The notes: a model not told the origin generated them from the sequence alone. A stretch of 64,000 nucleotides of DNA from Candidatus Aalborgicola bjergmarkensis (GCA_016708725.1 JADJFE010000030.1:558001-622000), one strand, 5' to 3'. Counted from the stretch's first letter, positions 49,437-61,400 are shown. Program-made: numbers and translations.

Positions 49437-50073
49437 GCTCTGACTCATCCGCGTCTTCCTCCGCCAGGGCCTGCAGCAGCGCCGCAGCCGCGTCGTTCGC
49501 CTCTGGCCCAGGGCTTGGACTATCCACCGGCTGGACCCGCTCCAATCGCGCCGGGTGCGTCAAGGCATGCACCGCCTGCAGCTTGGCTATTGCCACATGG
49601 GTGTAAATCTGCGTAGTGGTCAGCTCGGAGTGACCCAGCATGGCCTGGATAAAGCGGATATCGGCACCGCCATCGAGCATGTGGGTGGCGCAGGCATGGC
49701 GCAGTGCATGGCACGAGCCCTGCTTGAATCCAGCGGCCTGCATGTAGCGTCGTGCCAGCGCCGAGAGTTGGTGTGGCTCGAATGGCAGTGACCAGTCGTT
49801 GAGGAACAGCACCAGGGTTTCACCGGCCAGCAGCTCCGGGCGCACTTCCAGCAAGTAGCGTTGCACCCAGGCACACGCTCTTTCCCCCAGGGGTACAAAG
49901 CGGTCTTTGGCTCCCTTGCCCAGGCGCACTATCAGCGTGCCGCGCTCGGTGTCCACCTCGGTAATCTTGAGGTGCGCCAGTTCGCTGCGCCTAATGCCGC
50001 TGGAGTACAGGGTTTCCAGAATGGCGCGGTCGCGCAGTCCGCCTGGCGTGGTGGTATCGGGCCGGTTGAGCAC
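49429..50073 (-). pseudogene. Tyrosine recombinase/integrase, N-terminally truncated
   Basis: 214 readable residues hold the whole catalytic domain: Arg in SSGIRRSEL, Lys in GKGAKDRFVPL, HALRHACATH, LGHSELTTTQ and the nucleophile Tyr in QIYTHV. The N-terminal core-binding (SAM-like) domain of about 100 residues is missing; homology starts near LNRPDTTTPGGLRDRAI and is cut off about 140 bp before the IS21 end. The GTG at 50073 is only the first usable start in the frame. It is likely the inactivated integrase of the island or of an earlier element. Confidence 0.85.
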
Positions 50074-50279
50074 AAGGCTAGGCTGTCGAACTAGCCCCTT
50101 TGTTTAGAGTTAGAAATTTCCGGGTTTTGGCTTCCATTTCCCCCGAAGAATGCCTGACGCTTCTTTCGTACGGAATAGGGAATGTTTTCCTTCTCCCAAA
50201 CGTTTAGATATGTCGGCGCCGGTTGAAAATTGAGCAGATTTTGGGGGGCGTGGCGGTTGAATTTTGACCAGGCTTGATA

Positions 50280-50859
50280 GCCGTCCGTTATTGCGACGGC
50301 TGGACAGCAGATGGAACAACAGCGCACCGCCGACCTGACTGAATGGCAAATACCCGAGTTCGTCCAGGATCACCAGGTCCACATTTAGCAGGGATTGCGC
50401 GAGCCGACCTGTTTTGCCTGCATTTTTCTCCAGCTCCAGGGTATTGACCAGATCCACGGTGGAATAAAAGCGTACCCGACGCCCGTGCTCTGTAATGCCG
50501 CAAGTGCCAATGGCTGTGGCCAGATGCGTTTTCCCGGTACCTGGCCCACCGATAAAAACTGCGTTGTGCGCCGCAGTGGTGAAGCTAAACGTGGCCAGTT
50601 CCTGGATGAGCCTCTTGTCCACCACACTCGACTCGAACCGGAATCCGCTCAGGTCGCGGTGAATGGGAAAGCGCGCTGCCTTCATCTGGTAACTGATGGA
50701 TCGCACGTTGCGCTCCACGCTCTCGGCTTGCAAGAGATGCTCAATGAGCCAGCGTGAACTCTCCAGAGATGCCGATCCGCCCTGGCTGAGCAAGTCGCCC
50801 CATGCACCTGCCATGCCGTATAGACGCAAGGCTTTCAGTTCTGCCGCTACTTCACGCAT
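50280..50859 (-). pseudogene. istB: IstB transposition helper ATPase, C-terminally truncated
   Basis: Starts at the ATG at 50859 (MREVAAELKALRLYGMAGAW), overlapping the istA stop. AAA+ motifs are present: Walker A GGPGTGKTHLATAIG, Walker B LVILDELGYLPF, then GALLFHLLSSR. A normal IstB continues about 55 residues beyond this point through sensor regions (ITTN, DR). Here the frame enters a short hairpin (CCGTC/GACGG) and then the IS left end, so the remaining codons (to a stop at 50110) are unrelated sequence. Probably inactive. Confidence 0.85.
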
Positions 50860-52360
50860 GATCGACCTCCTTGTGGCGCAGCTTGTCGTAGCGACCAGTG
50901 TCAGCAATTGGTTCTTCTTTGAGTTTGAGCGTCGTTTCCACATGCTGCGGCATTGGCTCTTCCTTGAGTCGGCTGATGACGTTGCTGACGTGCTCGACGC
51001 TCACTGCGCCCGATTCCAGCACCAGTTGCACCGATACCAGTACCATCTCCAGACCGACTTCGGGCACAGCGCACAGTACCTGACTCATCAACCGGTCACC
51101 GCCTTCTCGCTGCAACAACAACCGCTGTAAATCAATGAGCGGCTTGGGCATTTCAGCAAACGGCGCACCATTTCTCAGCGCCCCGGGTTTCCTCTCAGTG
51201 AGCTTGATGTAGTGCTGCCAGTCGTAGCGTGTGCGACCCCGATCAAACAAACGCTGGTGACTTGCCACCACGCGATCCTGGTAGAGAATGTCGATTCTCT
51301 GTGGGGACAAGCGCTTGCTGATGCGTTTGCCTGCGTATTCGCACGGCACCGAGTAATGGTTGCGTTCCACACTTACCAGACAGGTGCTCGACACCCGTCC
51401 AGGTTTTTCCACATAACCATCAAACGCCCCAACCATGGGCATCAGGTACGCCTGCTCGCGCTTGAGCATTTCCGCTACCGTCACTCCTTCGTGCTTGGGG
51501 TGTTCCAACTCCTGCCACTGTCCCTGACAGCGTGCCAGCAACCAGTTGTTCAACTCGTCAAATGAGTCGAAGCACTCCTTGTCGGTATCCACCCAGATAC
51601 GTCGTCGGCTGTCTTGCACGTCCTTTTCCACCAGACCCTTTTCCCAGCCCGATGCAACGTTGCAAAAATCTGCATCGAACAGGTAGTGCGAGCACAGCGC
51701 CAGAAAGCGCGCATTCACCACTCTTTGCTTGCCCGACTTGACCCGATCCACGGCTGTCTTCATGTTGTCGTAGATGCCTCGTCGTGGTATCCCGCCAAGC
51801 GCCCGAAAACCCTCGGTATGCGCGTCAAACAGCATCTCGTGTCCCTGGCTGGGATAGGCTCTCAGGAAAAACGCCCCACTGGCACACAACTTCATGTGGG
51901 CCAGCATGACCTTGCGCCACACCCCTCCTATCTCCACCCCTTCTTCGCTCCAGTCAAACTGGAACGCATCCCCAAACTCAAAATGCAGCGGTACAAATGC
52001 CTGACCCACGGCGTTCGACCCCGATTGTTCCCGAATATCGCGTATGAAGTCCTTCAAAATCGTGTAACCGCCCTCATAACCCTGTCCCTGAATCTCAACC
52101 AACAGCTTTTTGGCTGTGCGCCGTTCGCGCTTGGGGCGCTTCCCATCAGCCTGCAATGCCTGCCTGATAGCCTCCTCGAATGCCGTCAACTTCCCAGGAC
52201 CTGATTCCCGGCGGTATTTCGGCCCCTGCCCACTTGACTCAGAAAGCCATTTCTTGATGGTGTTACGTGACAACCCTGTGCCACGCGCTATCTCCGATTT
52301 TGTCCAGCCGTCTCGGTGAAACAACCTTCTGACTTTGCCCAACATGTCCATGGTGATCAT
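50852..52360 (-). CDS. istA: IS21-family transposase IstA
   Basis: 502 aa. An N-terminal helix-turn-helix binds the IS ends (WTKSEIARGTGLSRNTIKKW). The DDE catalytic core shows Asp136 (FQFDWSEEG), Asp198 (IYDNMKTAV) and Glu245 (WEKGLVEKDVQ). A C-terminal beta domain follows (VERNHYSVPCEYAGKR). Length is normal for IstA. It overlaps istB by 8 bp (ATGCGTGA) as in other IS21 elements. Confidence 0.92.
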   Translation of the reverse strand: MITMDMLGKVRRLFHRDGWTKSEIARGTGLSRNTIKKWLSESSGQGPKYRRESGPGKLTAFEEAIRQALQADGKRPKRERRTAKKLLVEIQGQGYEGGYTILKDFIRDIREQSGSNAVGQAFVPLHFEFGDAFQFDWSEEGVEIGGVWRKVMLAHMKLCASGAFFLRAYPSQGHEMLFDAHTEGFRALGGIPRRGIYDNMKTAVDRVKSGKQRVVNARFLALCSHYLFDADFCNVASGWEKGLVEKDVQDSRRRIWVDTDKECFDSFDELNNWLLARCQGQWQELEHPKHEGVTVAEMLKREQAYLMPMVGAFDGYVEKPGRVSSTCLVSVERNHYSVPCEYAGKRISKRLSPQRIDILYQDRVVASHQRLFDRGRTRYDWQHYIKLTERKPGALRNGAPFAEMPKPLIDLQRLLLQREGGDRLMSQVLCAVPEVGLEMVLVSVQLVLESGAVSVEHVSNVISRLKEEPMPQHVETTLKLKEEPIADTGRYDKLRHKEVDHA

Positions 52361-52552
52361 CCCACATTCCTCCGCTTAAAAAATAAGCAGAGAGGTTAAA
52401 CACCCTGGTCAATTTTCGACCGCCACACCCCCCAAAATCTGCTCAATTTTCAACCGGCGCCAACACGCCGCGTTCCCTGAGCGAAGTTGAAGGGAATCTT
52501 CCCCGACAGCGCACGATATTGTTTGAAGCTGTCTGCGCTTGTTGGATAAGTG

Positions 52553-53404
52553 CTAACGCTGTATTTGTTCATCTTTGTGCATCAGGCCAAGGACTTCGAC
52601 CTGGCTCAATCCGGTGGTCTGCATGATGATTTCAGGTGCAATACCAACGGCCAACATATTGCGGGCGACTTCGATCTTGCCCTCAATCTTGCCTTTGAGG
52701 AACTTCTCTTCCATACCCAGCCGGTCTGCGGCATCCCGTATTTGCCAGTAGTCGTAGATTTCGAGTTCTTCCCGGCTCCAGGTGTTCATGGTGGCTTGAG
52801 TGTAGGCTTCCTTTAATTCGGGAATGTCTTGCGCGCTTTTGGGGATCATTTCCAGGCTGCTGACGTTCTTTATGAAAAAAATCCACTTGTCAACGATGCT
52901 TTGCAGCGCGTCTTCCCCTTTATTGAATTTCTTCAGTTCAATAAAGTTGAATTCAAAATCGCGCAGTTCTTGCTTGAATGTTTCTTTGTTCAGGATCAGA
53001 TGGCGGGTCAGGTAGTGGTCGCCGTCAAAGGAGTTGAAGTCCAGGATGCCGATGAAGATGACCTGGTTGAGCAAGGGATAGTCCTGCCCCCGGCTGATCT
53101 GGGAGGTGTAGGCTTTGGCCGTGTAGTACAAGGCGCGTTTATCGAAACAGGGGTTGTCCCTGATTTGCATTTCGACAATAAAGGTCACACCCCGGTGATC
53201 GACTGCCTTGATGTCCAGAATGGTTTCTTTGAGCAGCGGCAAGTCCGGTGCCTGCCACGGGTTTTTGAGGGTCACCTCCCGGATGCGCTTGTCCCCTTGC
53301 AAGTCCAGCACGGCATTGAGAAAACCAATCAGAATTTCTTTGTGCTTTTCGTTGCCAAAGACTTTTTTGAAAGCGATGTCGGCTTTAACGTCCACAAATT
53401 GCAT
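52553..53404 (-). CDS. Rpn-family PD-(D/E)XK nuclease / putative transposase, second type
   Basis: 283 aa. Start ATG at 53404 (MQFVDVKADIAFKKVFGNEK), chosen because homology to the family begins there. Catalytic residues: Asp in LKETILDIKAVD and the E-x-Q of FIVEMQIRDN. The C-terminal third has a helical repeat (EEKFLKGKIEGKIEVARNML) of the PDDEXK_2 kind. It differs from the rpn gene at 36572. Role: recombination or anti-phage defence proposed for the family, not proved here. Confidence 0.87.
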   Translation of the reverse strand: MQFVDVKADIAFKKVFGNEKHKEILIGFLNAVLDLQGDKRIREVTLKNPWQAPDLPLLKETILDIKAVDHRGVTFIVEMQIRDNPCFDKRALYYTAKAYTSQISRGQDYPLLNQVIFIGILDFNSFDGDHYLTRHLILNKETFKQELRDFEFNFIELKKFNKGEDALQSIVDKWIFFIKNVSSLEMIPKSAQDIPELKEAYTQATMNTWSREELEIYDYWQIRDAADRLGMEEKFLKGKIEGKIEVARNMLAVGIAPEIIMQTTGLSQVEVLGLMHKDEQIQR

Positions 53405-53540
53405 GGCAGGGTTCCTTTGGGCGGATTGATCAGTGGGTATGCCATTGTGCACCGCAATTGCTGATTTCCGGGTGGATGTGTGTATGTGTGACAAGCATCC
53501 GGGATGCTGCCAGCCGGAGTTACAGCCAAAGTGCTACTGA

Positions 53541-53590
53541 TAAAATAGCTGTTCCCGCTTATCCCATAAGGCTTACAGCCCGATTTGCCA
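53541..53590 (+). repeat. Hairpin repeat family member, left arm of a MITE-like unit
   Basis: AGCTGT (53547-53552) pairs with ACAGCC (53575-53580), and CTTAT (53558-53562) pairs with ATAAG (53566-53570) around CCC. The unit continues into CGATTTGCC, which is mirrored at 53675. Confidence 0.75.
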
Positions 53591-53674
53591 TGCAAAAACA
53601 CCCGAAAACGGCCCGTTTTGATGCTCCATGGTGGTATCCGCATCGCCTTGACCCGTTTTGAAGGGCAAAATCCA

Positions 53675-53725
53675 AGGCAAATCTGGCTGTACGCCTTATG
53701 TACCAAGCGGGAGCAGCTATGGTTT
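53675..53725 (-). repeat. Hairpin repeat family member, right arm of a MITE-like unit
   Basis: On the minus strand it begins CCATAGCTGCTCCCGCTTGG and ends GTACAGCCAGATTTGCC. It is the inverted counterpart of 53541-53590. The pair encloses about 85 bp and ends about 30 bp before the plsB stop. Confidence 0.75.
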
Positions 53726-53754
53726 TGGCTTCCCACTTAAAGCGGGATAGGGTC

Positions 53755-56268
53755 TTATGGCCCGGATGCAGGCACAGGCGCTGGCGCAGGAGCGTCGGTA
53801 AGTGCGATACGTTGGATGCTGTGGCGCACATCGGCTCCGAGCAGCAACTCGGTTTGCCCGGCGGGCAGGGTGATGCGTTCGTCAAAGTGCAATAAGCCAG
53901 CTTCATCAACGGCCAGGACTTCGGCGTCGATCAAGTTGCGAATGACGTTGGCAAACTGGGATTTTTCGGAAAACTCGGGCGCATTGAATTCGTAGAGCAT
54001 GGCCAGACGTTGCGCCAGCAGGTGGCTGGACTCTTCCAGCATGGTCGTGGTCAATTTGCCGCTGCCGTGGTGTTGTAAGAGCGCCAGCGTGAGGAATTGC
54101 CGCTCCAGGGTCGGGCGCATGATCTCGCCCAACTGGCGCAGTTCCGGGCTGGCTTCACTGCCCGGCGGTGGTGCGCGTAGAACGTTGCTGCCGCTGTCAC
54201 ACAAAATCAGTCCCCGCTGCACCAATGCCGCTTCGGCGCGGTCGATCAGGGCATCGAGCTCGGATGGCTCCCAGGGCAGATACAGTTCGGCCTTGAGCAA
54301 GCCATAAATACCTTGAATCGCATTTTTGGCACGCTCGCGCTGCAAATACCGGTTGTGGCTTACCAGGCAGGCCAGCAGCGCTGGCAGCGCCAGCAAGTGC
54401 AGCACATTGTTGCGGAAATAGGCCAGAAGGGTTGCTTGCTGCTTGGTGGCGAGCACCAGGTCGCCCAGGGCATGCGGTTTGCTGTCCAGCAAATTCAGCC
54501 GTTGCGTGTAGGCGATGATTTCGGCTGGTGTCATGGTGCATGGCACCACGAGTGGCGAATAAGGCACCTCGGACAGCAGGAATTGCACGTGTTCAATCTG
54601 CCGCTGTAGTAAACGCACATCGGCTGTGTGTTTGGGCGTGGACAGCAGGGTCAGGGCAATCAGGTTGATGGGGTTGACGACGGCGGCGGCGTTGATCTGG
54701 CGCGCCAGCAGCTTGGATGTCTCCTCGACCGCCTGGCGCATCCAGGGGGCCTTGCGATCAAAGGGTTCGTTGCGCCAGTTGGCATGCTGCGAATCGAGAA
54801 ATTCTTCCAGGGACAAGGGCGTGCCGAAGTTGACATGCACTTTGCCGTAGCGTTTACGCAGCACGCGCATCGCACGCAAGAGCCCCAGCAGGGACTCGGA
54901 CTTTTTGGGCTTGCCGTCCAGCTCCTTCAGATAGGTTTCACCTTCCATCAATTTTTCGTAGCCCACATAGACCGGCACGAAAAACAACGGGCGCGAATGG
55001 CGGCTGATATAGCTCTGTACGGTCATGGTCAGGATACCGGCCTTGGGCGAGAGCATGCGCCCGCTGCGGCTGCGTGTGCCTTCGATGAAGTATTCGATGG
55101 GGAAGCCGCGATCAATCATCAGGTGCAGGTATTCAAGAAATACCGCAGCGTACAGCGGTTCACCCTTCATGCGTCGGCGCATGAAGAACGCGCCTCCGTG
55201 GCGCAAAATCCTGCCGACGATGGGCATGTTCAGATTCACCCCGGCGGCAATGTGCGGCACCATCACGCCACGACTGAAAATGATGTAAGAAAGCAACAAA
55301 TAATCGATATGGCTGCGATGGCAGGGGACATAGATAATGCCGTTGCCGGGCGCCATGTCCGTAACCCGGTCGAAGTTGTGGATTTCGATCCCGTCGTATA
55401 CCGTCGTCCAGACCCACTCCAGAAAAAGCGAAAGAGCCTGGATGACGGAAAACGAGTAGTCGGATGCGATTTCATGCGCGAAATCGCTGGCGGCTTTTTC
55501 CGCCTGGGCAAAAGGCAGGTTTTTGCTGAGAGCCTCGGCGGCAACCGCTGCACGCACGTTGGGTGTGGCCAGCAGATCGCGCAGCTGGGTGCGGCGGTGT
55601 GACAAGTCCGGGCCGATGGCCATTTCGCGCTGCTGCTGAAAATGCAGACTTAAGGCTTGGCTGATGCTGCTCAGTGCGGCGTTGTCGTCGTCGGCGCTGT
55701 CACTGACCATCTGCCGCAATGACAGCGGGGCGCTGAAACGCACGACGGTCTGCCGCCCGTGAATCAGGATCGCCAGCAATTGCCGCAAGGGCGTCACGGT
55801 CTGCCAGGTTTCCGCAAACAGCGCTTTGAGAATGGACTTTTGCTTGCCGGGTTCGCGCCCCCACAAAATGCTCACCGGGATCAGTTGCACATCAAAATGG
55901 GGGTCGATACCCGCTTGTCTGACAATGGTACGCAGCAGCGGCGAATGCTCCTGAGGTGGGTTGGCAAGCTCCGTGCTATCCGGTTTGCGTCGCAGAACGA
56001 AAAATGAACGCCGCAAAATGAGATTGCCACTCCGCACCGGTTTGAGCGCTGGCGGCAGGTGCAACTGGCGGCATTCGTGGTCCAGAACCAGCAGGTTGGA
56101 CAGGTGTTTCTCGTGCAGTACATACACAATGGGCACATCGGCGCGCAGTGTCAGCATCTCCGGTTGTTCCGGGAAGACGTAGGTGCGTATCCAGCGGTAC
56201 AGCAAGCGCCGCATGGCATTGAGCAGCCAGCCGGAAAAATCAAAGCGTGGTAATTTGTTTGTCTTCAT
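53755..56268 (-). CDS. plsB: Glycerol-3-phosphate 1-O-acyltransferase PlsB
   Basis: 837 aa. Transfers an acyl chain to sn-glycerol-3-phosphate, the first step of phospholipid synthesis, at the inner membrane. Seen: CHRSHIDYLLLSY with the HX4D catalytic motif near residue 318, GAFFMRRRMKGEPLYA, EYFIEGTRSRSGRMLSPKAG and VPVYVGYEKLMEGETY. The C-terminal end is Ala/Pro-rich (APAPVPASGP). Its last 784 bp are duplicated as the decayed fragment at 35549-36331. The SDR gene lies 37 bp upstream on the same strand. Confidence 0.93.
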   Translation of the reverse strand: MKTNKLPRFDFSGWLLNAMRRLLYRWIRTYVFPEQPEMLTLRADVPIVYVLHEKHLSNLLVLDHECRQLHLPPALKPVRSGNLILRRSFFVLRRKPDSTELANPPQEHSPLLRTIVRQAGIDPHFDVQLIPVSILWGREPGKQKSILKALFAETWQTVTPLRQLLAILIHGRQTVVRFSAPLSLRQMVSDSADDDNAALSSISQALSLHFQQQREMAIGPDLSHRRTQLRDLLATPNVRAAVAAEALSKNLPFAQAEKAASDFAHEIASDYSFSVIQALSLFLEWVWTTVYDGIEIHNFDRVTDMAPGNGIIYVPCHRSHIDYLLLSYIIFSRGVMVPHIAAGVNLNMPIVGRILRHGGAFFMRRRMKGEPLYAAVFLEYLHLMIDRGFPIEYFIEGTRSRSGRMLSPKAGILTMTVQSYISRHSRPLFFVPVYVGYEKLMEGETYLKELDGKPKKSESLLGLLRAMRVLRKRYGKVHVNFGTPLSLEEFLDSQHANWRNEPFDRKAPWMRQAVEETSKLLARQINAAAVVNPINLIALTLLSTPKHTADVRLLQRQIEHVQFLLSEVPYSPLVVPCTMTPAEIIAYTQRLNLLDSKPHALGDLVLATKQQATLLAYFRNNVLHLLALPALLACLVSHNRYLQRERAKNAIQGIYGLLKAELYLPWEPSELDALIDRAEAALVQRGLILCDSGSNVLRAPPPGSEASPELRQLGEIMRPTLERQFLTLALLQHHGSGKLTTTMLEESSHLLAQRLAMLYEFNAPEFSEKSQFANVIRNLIDAEVLAVDEAGLLHFDERITLPAGQTELLLGADVRHSIQRIALTDAPAPAPVPASGP
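53797..54580 (-). repeat. Right direct repeat flanking the accessory island (in intact plsB)
   Basis: Functional copy of the plsB 3' segment. Homology with the left copy ends where the left copy joins an rpn fragment (CGGACAG junction). Confidence 0.9.
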
Positions 56269-56305
56269 TCACATTGCATGTGGTGCTGATGTGGCGTTAA
56301 TTGCC

Positions 56306-57340
56306 TTACCAGTGGACTCCGCCAAGAATTTGCGCGAACAGCTTGCGTGCCAGGTCCAGCGGATTTCTCGGCAGCCCCTCCATCTGCGCTGCCGTATCAC
56401 TGCCGCGCGCGGCTGCGGAATCAGGAAACAGACGGTAGGCCTGGTTGAGTACAAATTCGCTGATGTCCGGCGTTAGCGCCTGTGCTACAGCGCCAACCAG
56501 CCCCAATCCGGTGGCCACACGCTTGGGTTTTTCGATGACGGCTTTCATCACCAGATCGGCTGCTTCGTCCGGGGTGAGTGCCGGGAATGCGTCGTAGAGT
56601 TTGGTGGGGGCGATCATGGCGGTACGCACCAAGGGCATGTTGACGGTAGTAAAACGCACATGGCTGTCGGCAAATTCGGATGCGGCGCACCAGGAGAAGG
56701 CATCCAGCGCCGCTTTGGACGCCACGTAGGCCGAAAACCGTGGTGGGCTGGCCAATACGCCAATGGACGAGATGTTGATGATGTGGCCCTGTCGGCGCTC
56801 CAGCATCAAAGGTGCGAAGCCAAAAATAAGGCGCAGGGCACCAAAATAATTGAGCTGCATGGTGCGCTCAAAATCATGGAAACGGTCAAAGGAATTTTGC
56901 ACGGACCGCCGGATCGAGCGTCCGGCATTGTTGATGAGAATGTCAACGTGCCCGTGGTTTTCGAGTACGGTCTGGCAAAACCGGTCACAGTCGGCCATAT
57001 CGGCAATGTCGCAGGGGTAGGCAAAGGCTTCTCCGCCCTCGGCCTTGATCCGGGCGAGCGTTTCTTCCAGTTTGGCAGGGGTGCGTGCTGCCAGAATAAC
57101 CGTAGCACCGGCTGCGGCCAGCTTGATGGCGCAGGTTTCACCAATACCCGAACTGGCGCCGGTCACCACCACAACCTTGTTGCTCACCTCCTGGCCCAAG
57201 GAGCTCAGGGGGCTCAGGGTTTTTGCCGGATCGGGCGCTGAAGTTGATACTGTTGCCTGCGCCCTGGTTTTGCGGGGGGTGCGTGTGCGTGCTTTCTCCG
57301 TGCCACGGCCCCCGGTGGCCGCTTTGCTGGTGGTAACCAT
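56306..57340 (-). CDS. Short-chain dehydrogenase/reductase
   Basis: 344 aa. A Ser/Thr/Arg/Lys-rich N-terminal extension of about 50 residues precedes a classical SDR domain: cofactor motif TGASSGIG, NNAG, catalytic Ser in INISSIGVLA, and YVASKAA with Tyr and Lys. The C-terminal helical tail (LSPDISEF-like, DLARKLFAQIL) may contact the membrane. It probably forms an operon with plsB and acts on lipid or acyl intermediates (inference from linkage). The start could lie further in, near SNKVVVVTG. Confidence 0.87.
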   Translation of the reverse strand: MVTTSKAATGGRGTEKARTRTPRKTRAQATVSTSAPDPAKTLSPLSSLGQEVSNKVVVVTGASSGIGETCAIKLAAAGATVILAARTPAKLEETLARIKAEGGEAFAYPCDIADMADCDRFCQTVLENHGHVDILINNAGRSIRRSVQNSFDRFHDFERTMQLNYFGALRLIFGFAPLMLERRQGHIINISSIGVLASPPRFSAYVASKAALDAFSWCAASEFADSHVRFTTVNMPLVRTAMIAPTKLYDAFPALTPDEAADLVMKAVIEKPKRVATGLGLVGAVAQALTPDISEFVLNQAYRLFPDSAAARGSDTAAQMEGLPRNPLDLARKLFAQILGGVHW

Positions 57341-57457
57341 GATTCTCCTTACGAGTAATAGTTAATAGCTGAAAGTGGCTGCATGTTAACGCAGGCAGGC
57401 GCAGTGCCATGACCACCAGCCAGCGACCGATTGGCCCCCGGATCGCTCTTTGAACGC

Positions 57458-58516
57458 TTAGAAACTGAAATTCAGACCCGCGCTGTATTTGTTGGTGGTG
57501 GTGTCTTTGCCAGCCGTGTTGGTATCCACGAGTTGCCTGGCGCCAAAATAGACCATGGCAATCTTGTTCAACTGGTACTTGACCTGGGTTGCTATTCCCG
57601 ATGCATGGTTGTCAACCTTCACACCCACACCCATATCGCCAGCGGTTGACTCGTAGGCATAGCCCAGGGAGAAGATCATGGCCGGACTGACCGGCACTGC
57701 AATGCCTAGTGCATGCCCCTTATCCTTTGCGTTGATGGTTACTGCGCCCACCTTTGCATCGGCACTGGCTTCTTCATAGCCAAAGAACAATTTGGCAGCG
57801 CCAAGGCTGTAGCTGCCGGTAAGAGCCCAGGCGTCGGTGAAGCCGACGGTAAGTGTTGGATTCTGGATCGATGTCGGCACATGTTCGGTGGCAAAAGACA
57901 GTGCCAGGGGGCCTGCGTTGTAGTTCAAACCAAAGCCATAGTACGTGGTGTAGTTGCCTTCGCCGTCCATCTTGTCGTTGGGAGCCACCATGACGACGGC
58001 GGAAAGTGCACCCATTTGAGGGGTCTGGTACTGGATGCTCCTATGGGTTGTCCAGGTAGTGGCATTATTGCCTCTGTCTGCGTGGGCGCTAGTCCCGCGT
58101 GACCACACGCCAGCCAGGGCAGACAACCTCTGGTAGTCGAGGGCATCGTTGATCGAGTTGTCGTAAGGGGACCAATCGGTGCCCAGGGCAATGGTTCCGA
58201 GCCTGCCGCTGAGTCCTGCCTTGGCAACACGCGCCCAGGCGTTGCCAGTGAAACTGCCTTCATCATTGGGATCGAAACCGGCCTCAAGCTGGCCAAATGC
58301 AATCAGATTGCCACCCAGATCCGTCGAACCCTTGACACCGAAGCGGTTGGTTTTGTAGCCATGGCCAATGACTTCCAATCCCTTGTCCTTGACCCCGGTT
58401 GTGGTGGTGCTCGACAGGGCCAGATCAATGACGGCGTAGGGAGTGATTTCGGCAAATGCGCTACCGGCGATGGTCAAGGCGGTCAATGCTGCCAGCGCAA
58501 TGATGGGTTTGTTCAT
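57458..58516 (-). CDS. Gram-negative outer-membrane porin
   Basis: 352 aa with a signal peptide (IIALAALTALTIAGSAFA). The mature protein begins EITPYAVIDLAL and has the alternating pattern of a beta barrel, with the porin_4-type segment NRFGVKGSTDLGGNLIAFGQ and GNAWARVAKAGLSGRLGTIALG, ending in a C-terminal Phe (SAGLNFSF) needed for BAM assembly. It should form a trimeric diffusion pore. The start was chosen at the ATG that gives the signal peptide. Confidence 0.92.
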   Translation of the reverse strand: MNKPIIALAALTALTIAGSAFAEITPYAVIDLALSSTTTTGVKDKGLEVIGHGYKTNRFGVKGSTDLGGNLIAFGQLEAGFDPNDEGSFTGNAWARVAKAGLSGRLGTIALGTDWSPYDNSINDALDYQRLSALAGVWSRGTSAHADRGNNATTWTTHRSIQYQTPQMGALSAVVMVAPNDKMDGEGNYTTYYGFGLNYNAGPLALSFATEHVPTSIQNPTLTVGFTDAWALTGSYSLGAAKLFFGYEEASADAKVGAVTINAKDKGHALGIAVPVSPAMIFSLGYAYESTAGDMGVGVKVDNHASGIATQVKYQLNKIAMVYFGARQLVDTNTAGKDTTTNKYSAGLNFSF

Positions 58517-58717
58517 TGGTATCTCTGAAGAAAAAAGGGTTAAAGAAAAAAAGCCATATCTGGCTAATTGAATTGGATCATGGGAATGCATGATTTCCAA
58601 ACTTTGCGGGTGAATTTTTTCAGACTGCCTGCAATAATCGGCTAATGTCGATGGTCGATCCATAATTCATAGAATGGAGCACCTGAGATTTTTGCAGGCT
58701 GACAACGAGGAGACCTA

Positions 58718-61396
<2,679 letters not shown>

Positions 61397-61400
<4 letters not shown>

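Larger units (their letters stand above)
50211..52465 (-). mobile_element. IS21-family insertion sequence with truncated istB
   Basis: 2255 bp bounded by 62-bp inverted repeats (50211-50272 and 52404-52465) that begin TGTYGGCGCC and differ at about five positions. Each end contains two sub-repeats of the GGTTGAA...TTGACC type, the layout of IS21 multiple terminal repeats. It encodes istA and istB on the minus strand. I see no matching target-site duplication (flanks GATA and CGCC), so the copy or its surroundings have been rearranged. istB has lost its C-terminus, so it may not transpose on its own. Confidence 0.88.

Noticed and set aside
35445..53725. Integron attC sites
   Set aside because: The repeats are palindromic and sit between genes, but I see no GTTRRRY/RYYYAAC core sites and no integron integrase, only a truncated XerD-like recombinase.
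57341..57457. Terminator after the porin gene
   Set aside because: A weak GCGATCC/GGTCGC pairing is visible but interrupted and without a T tract, so support is too thin.
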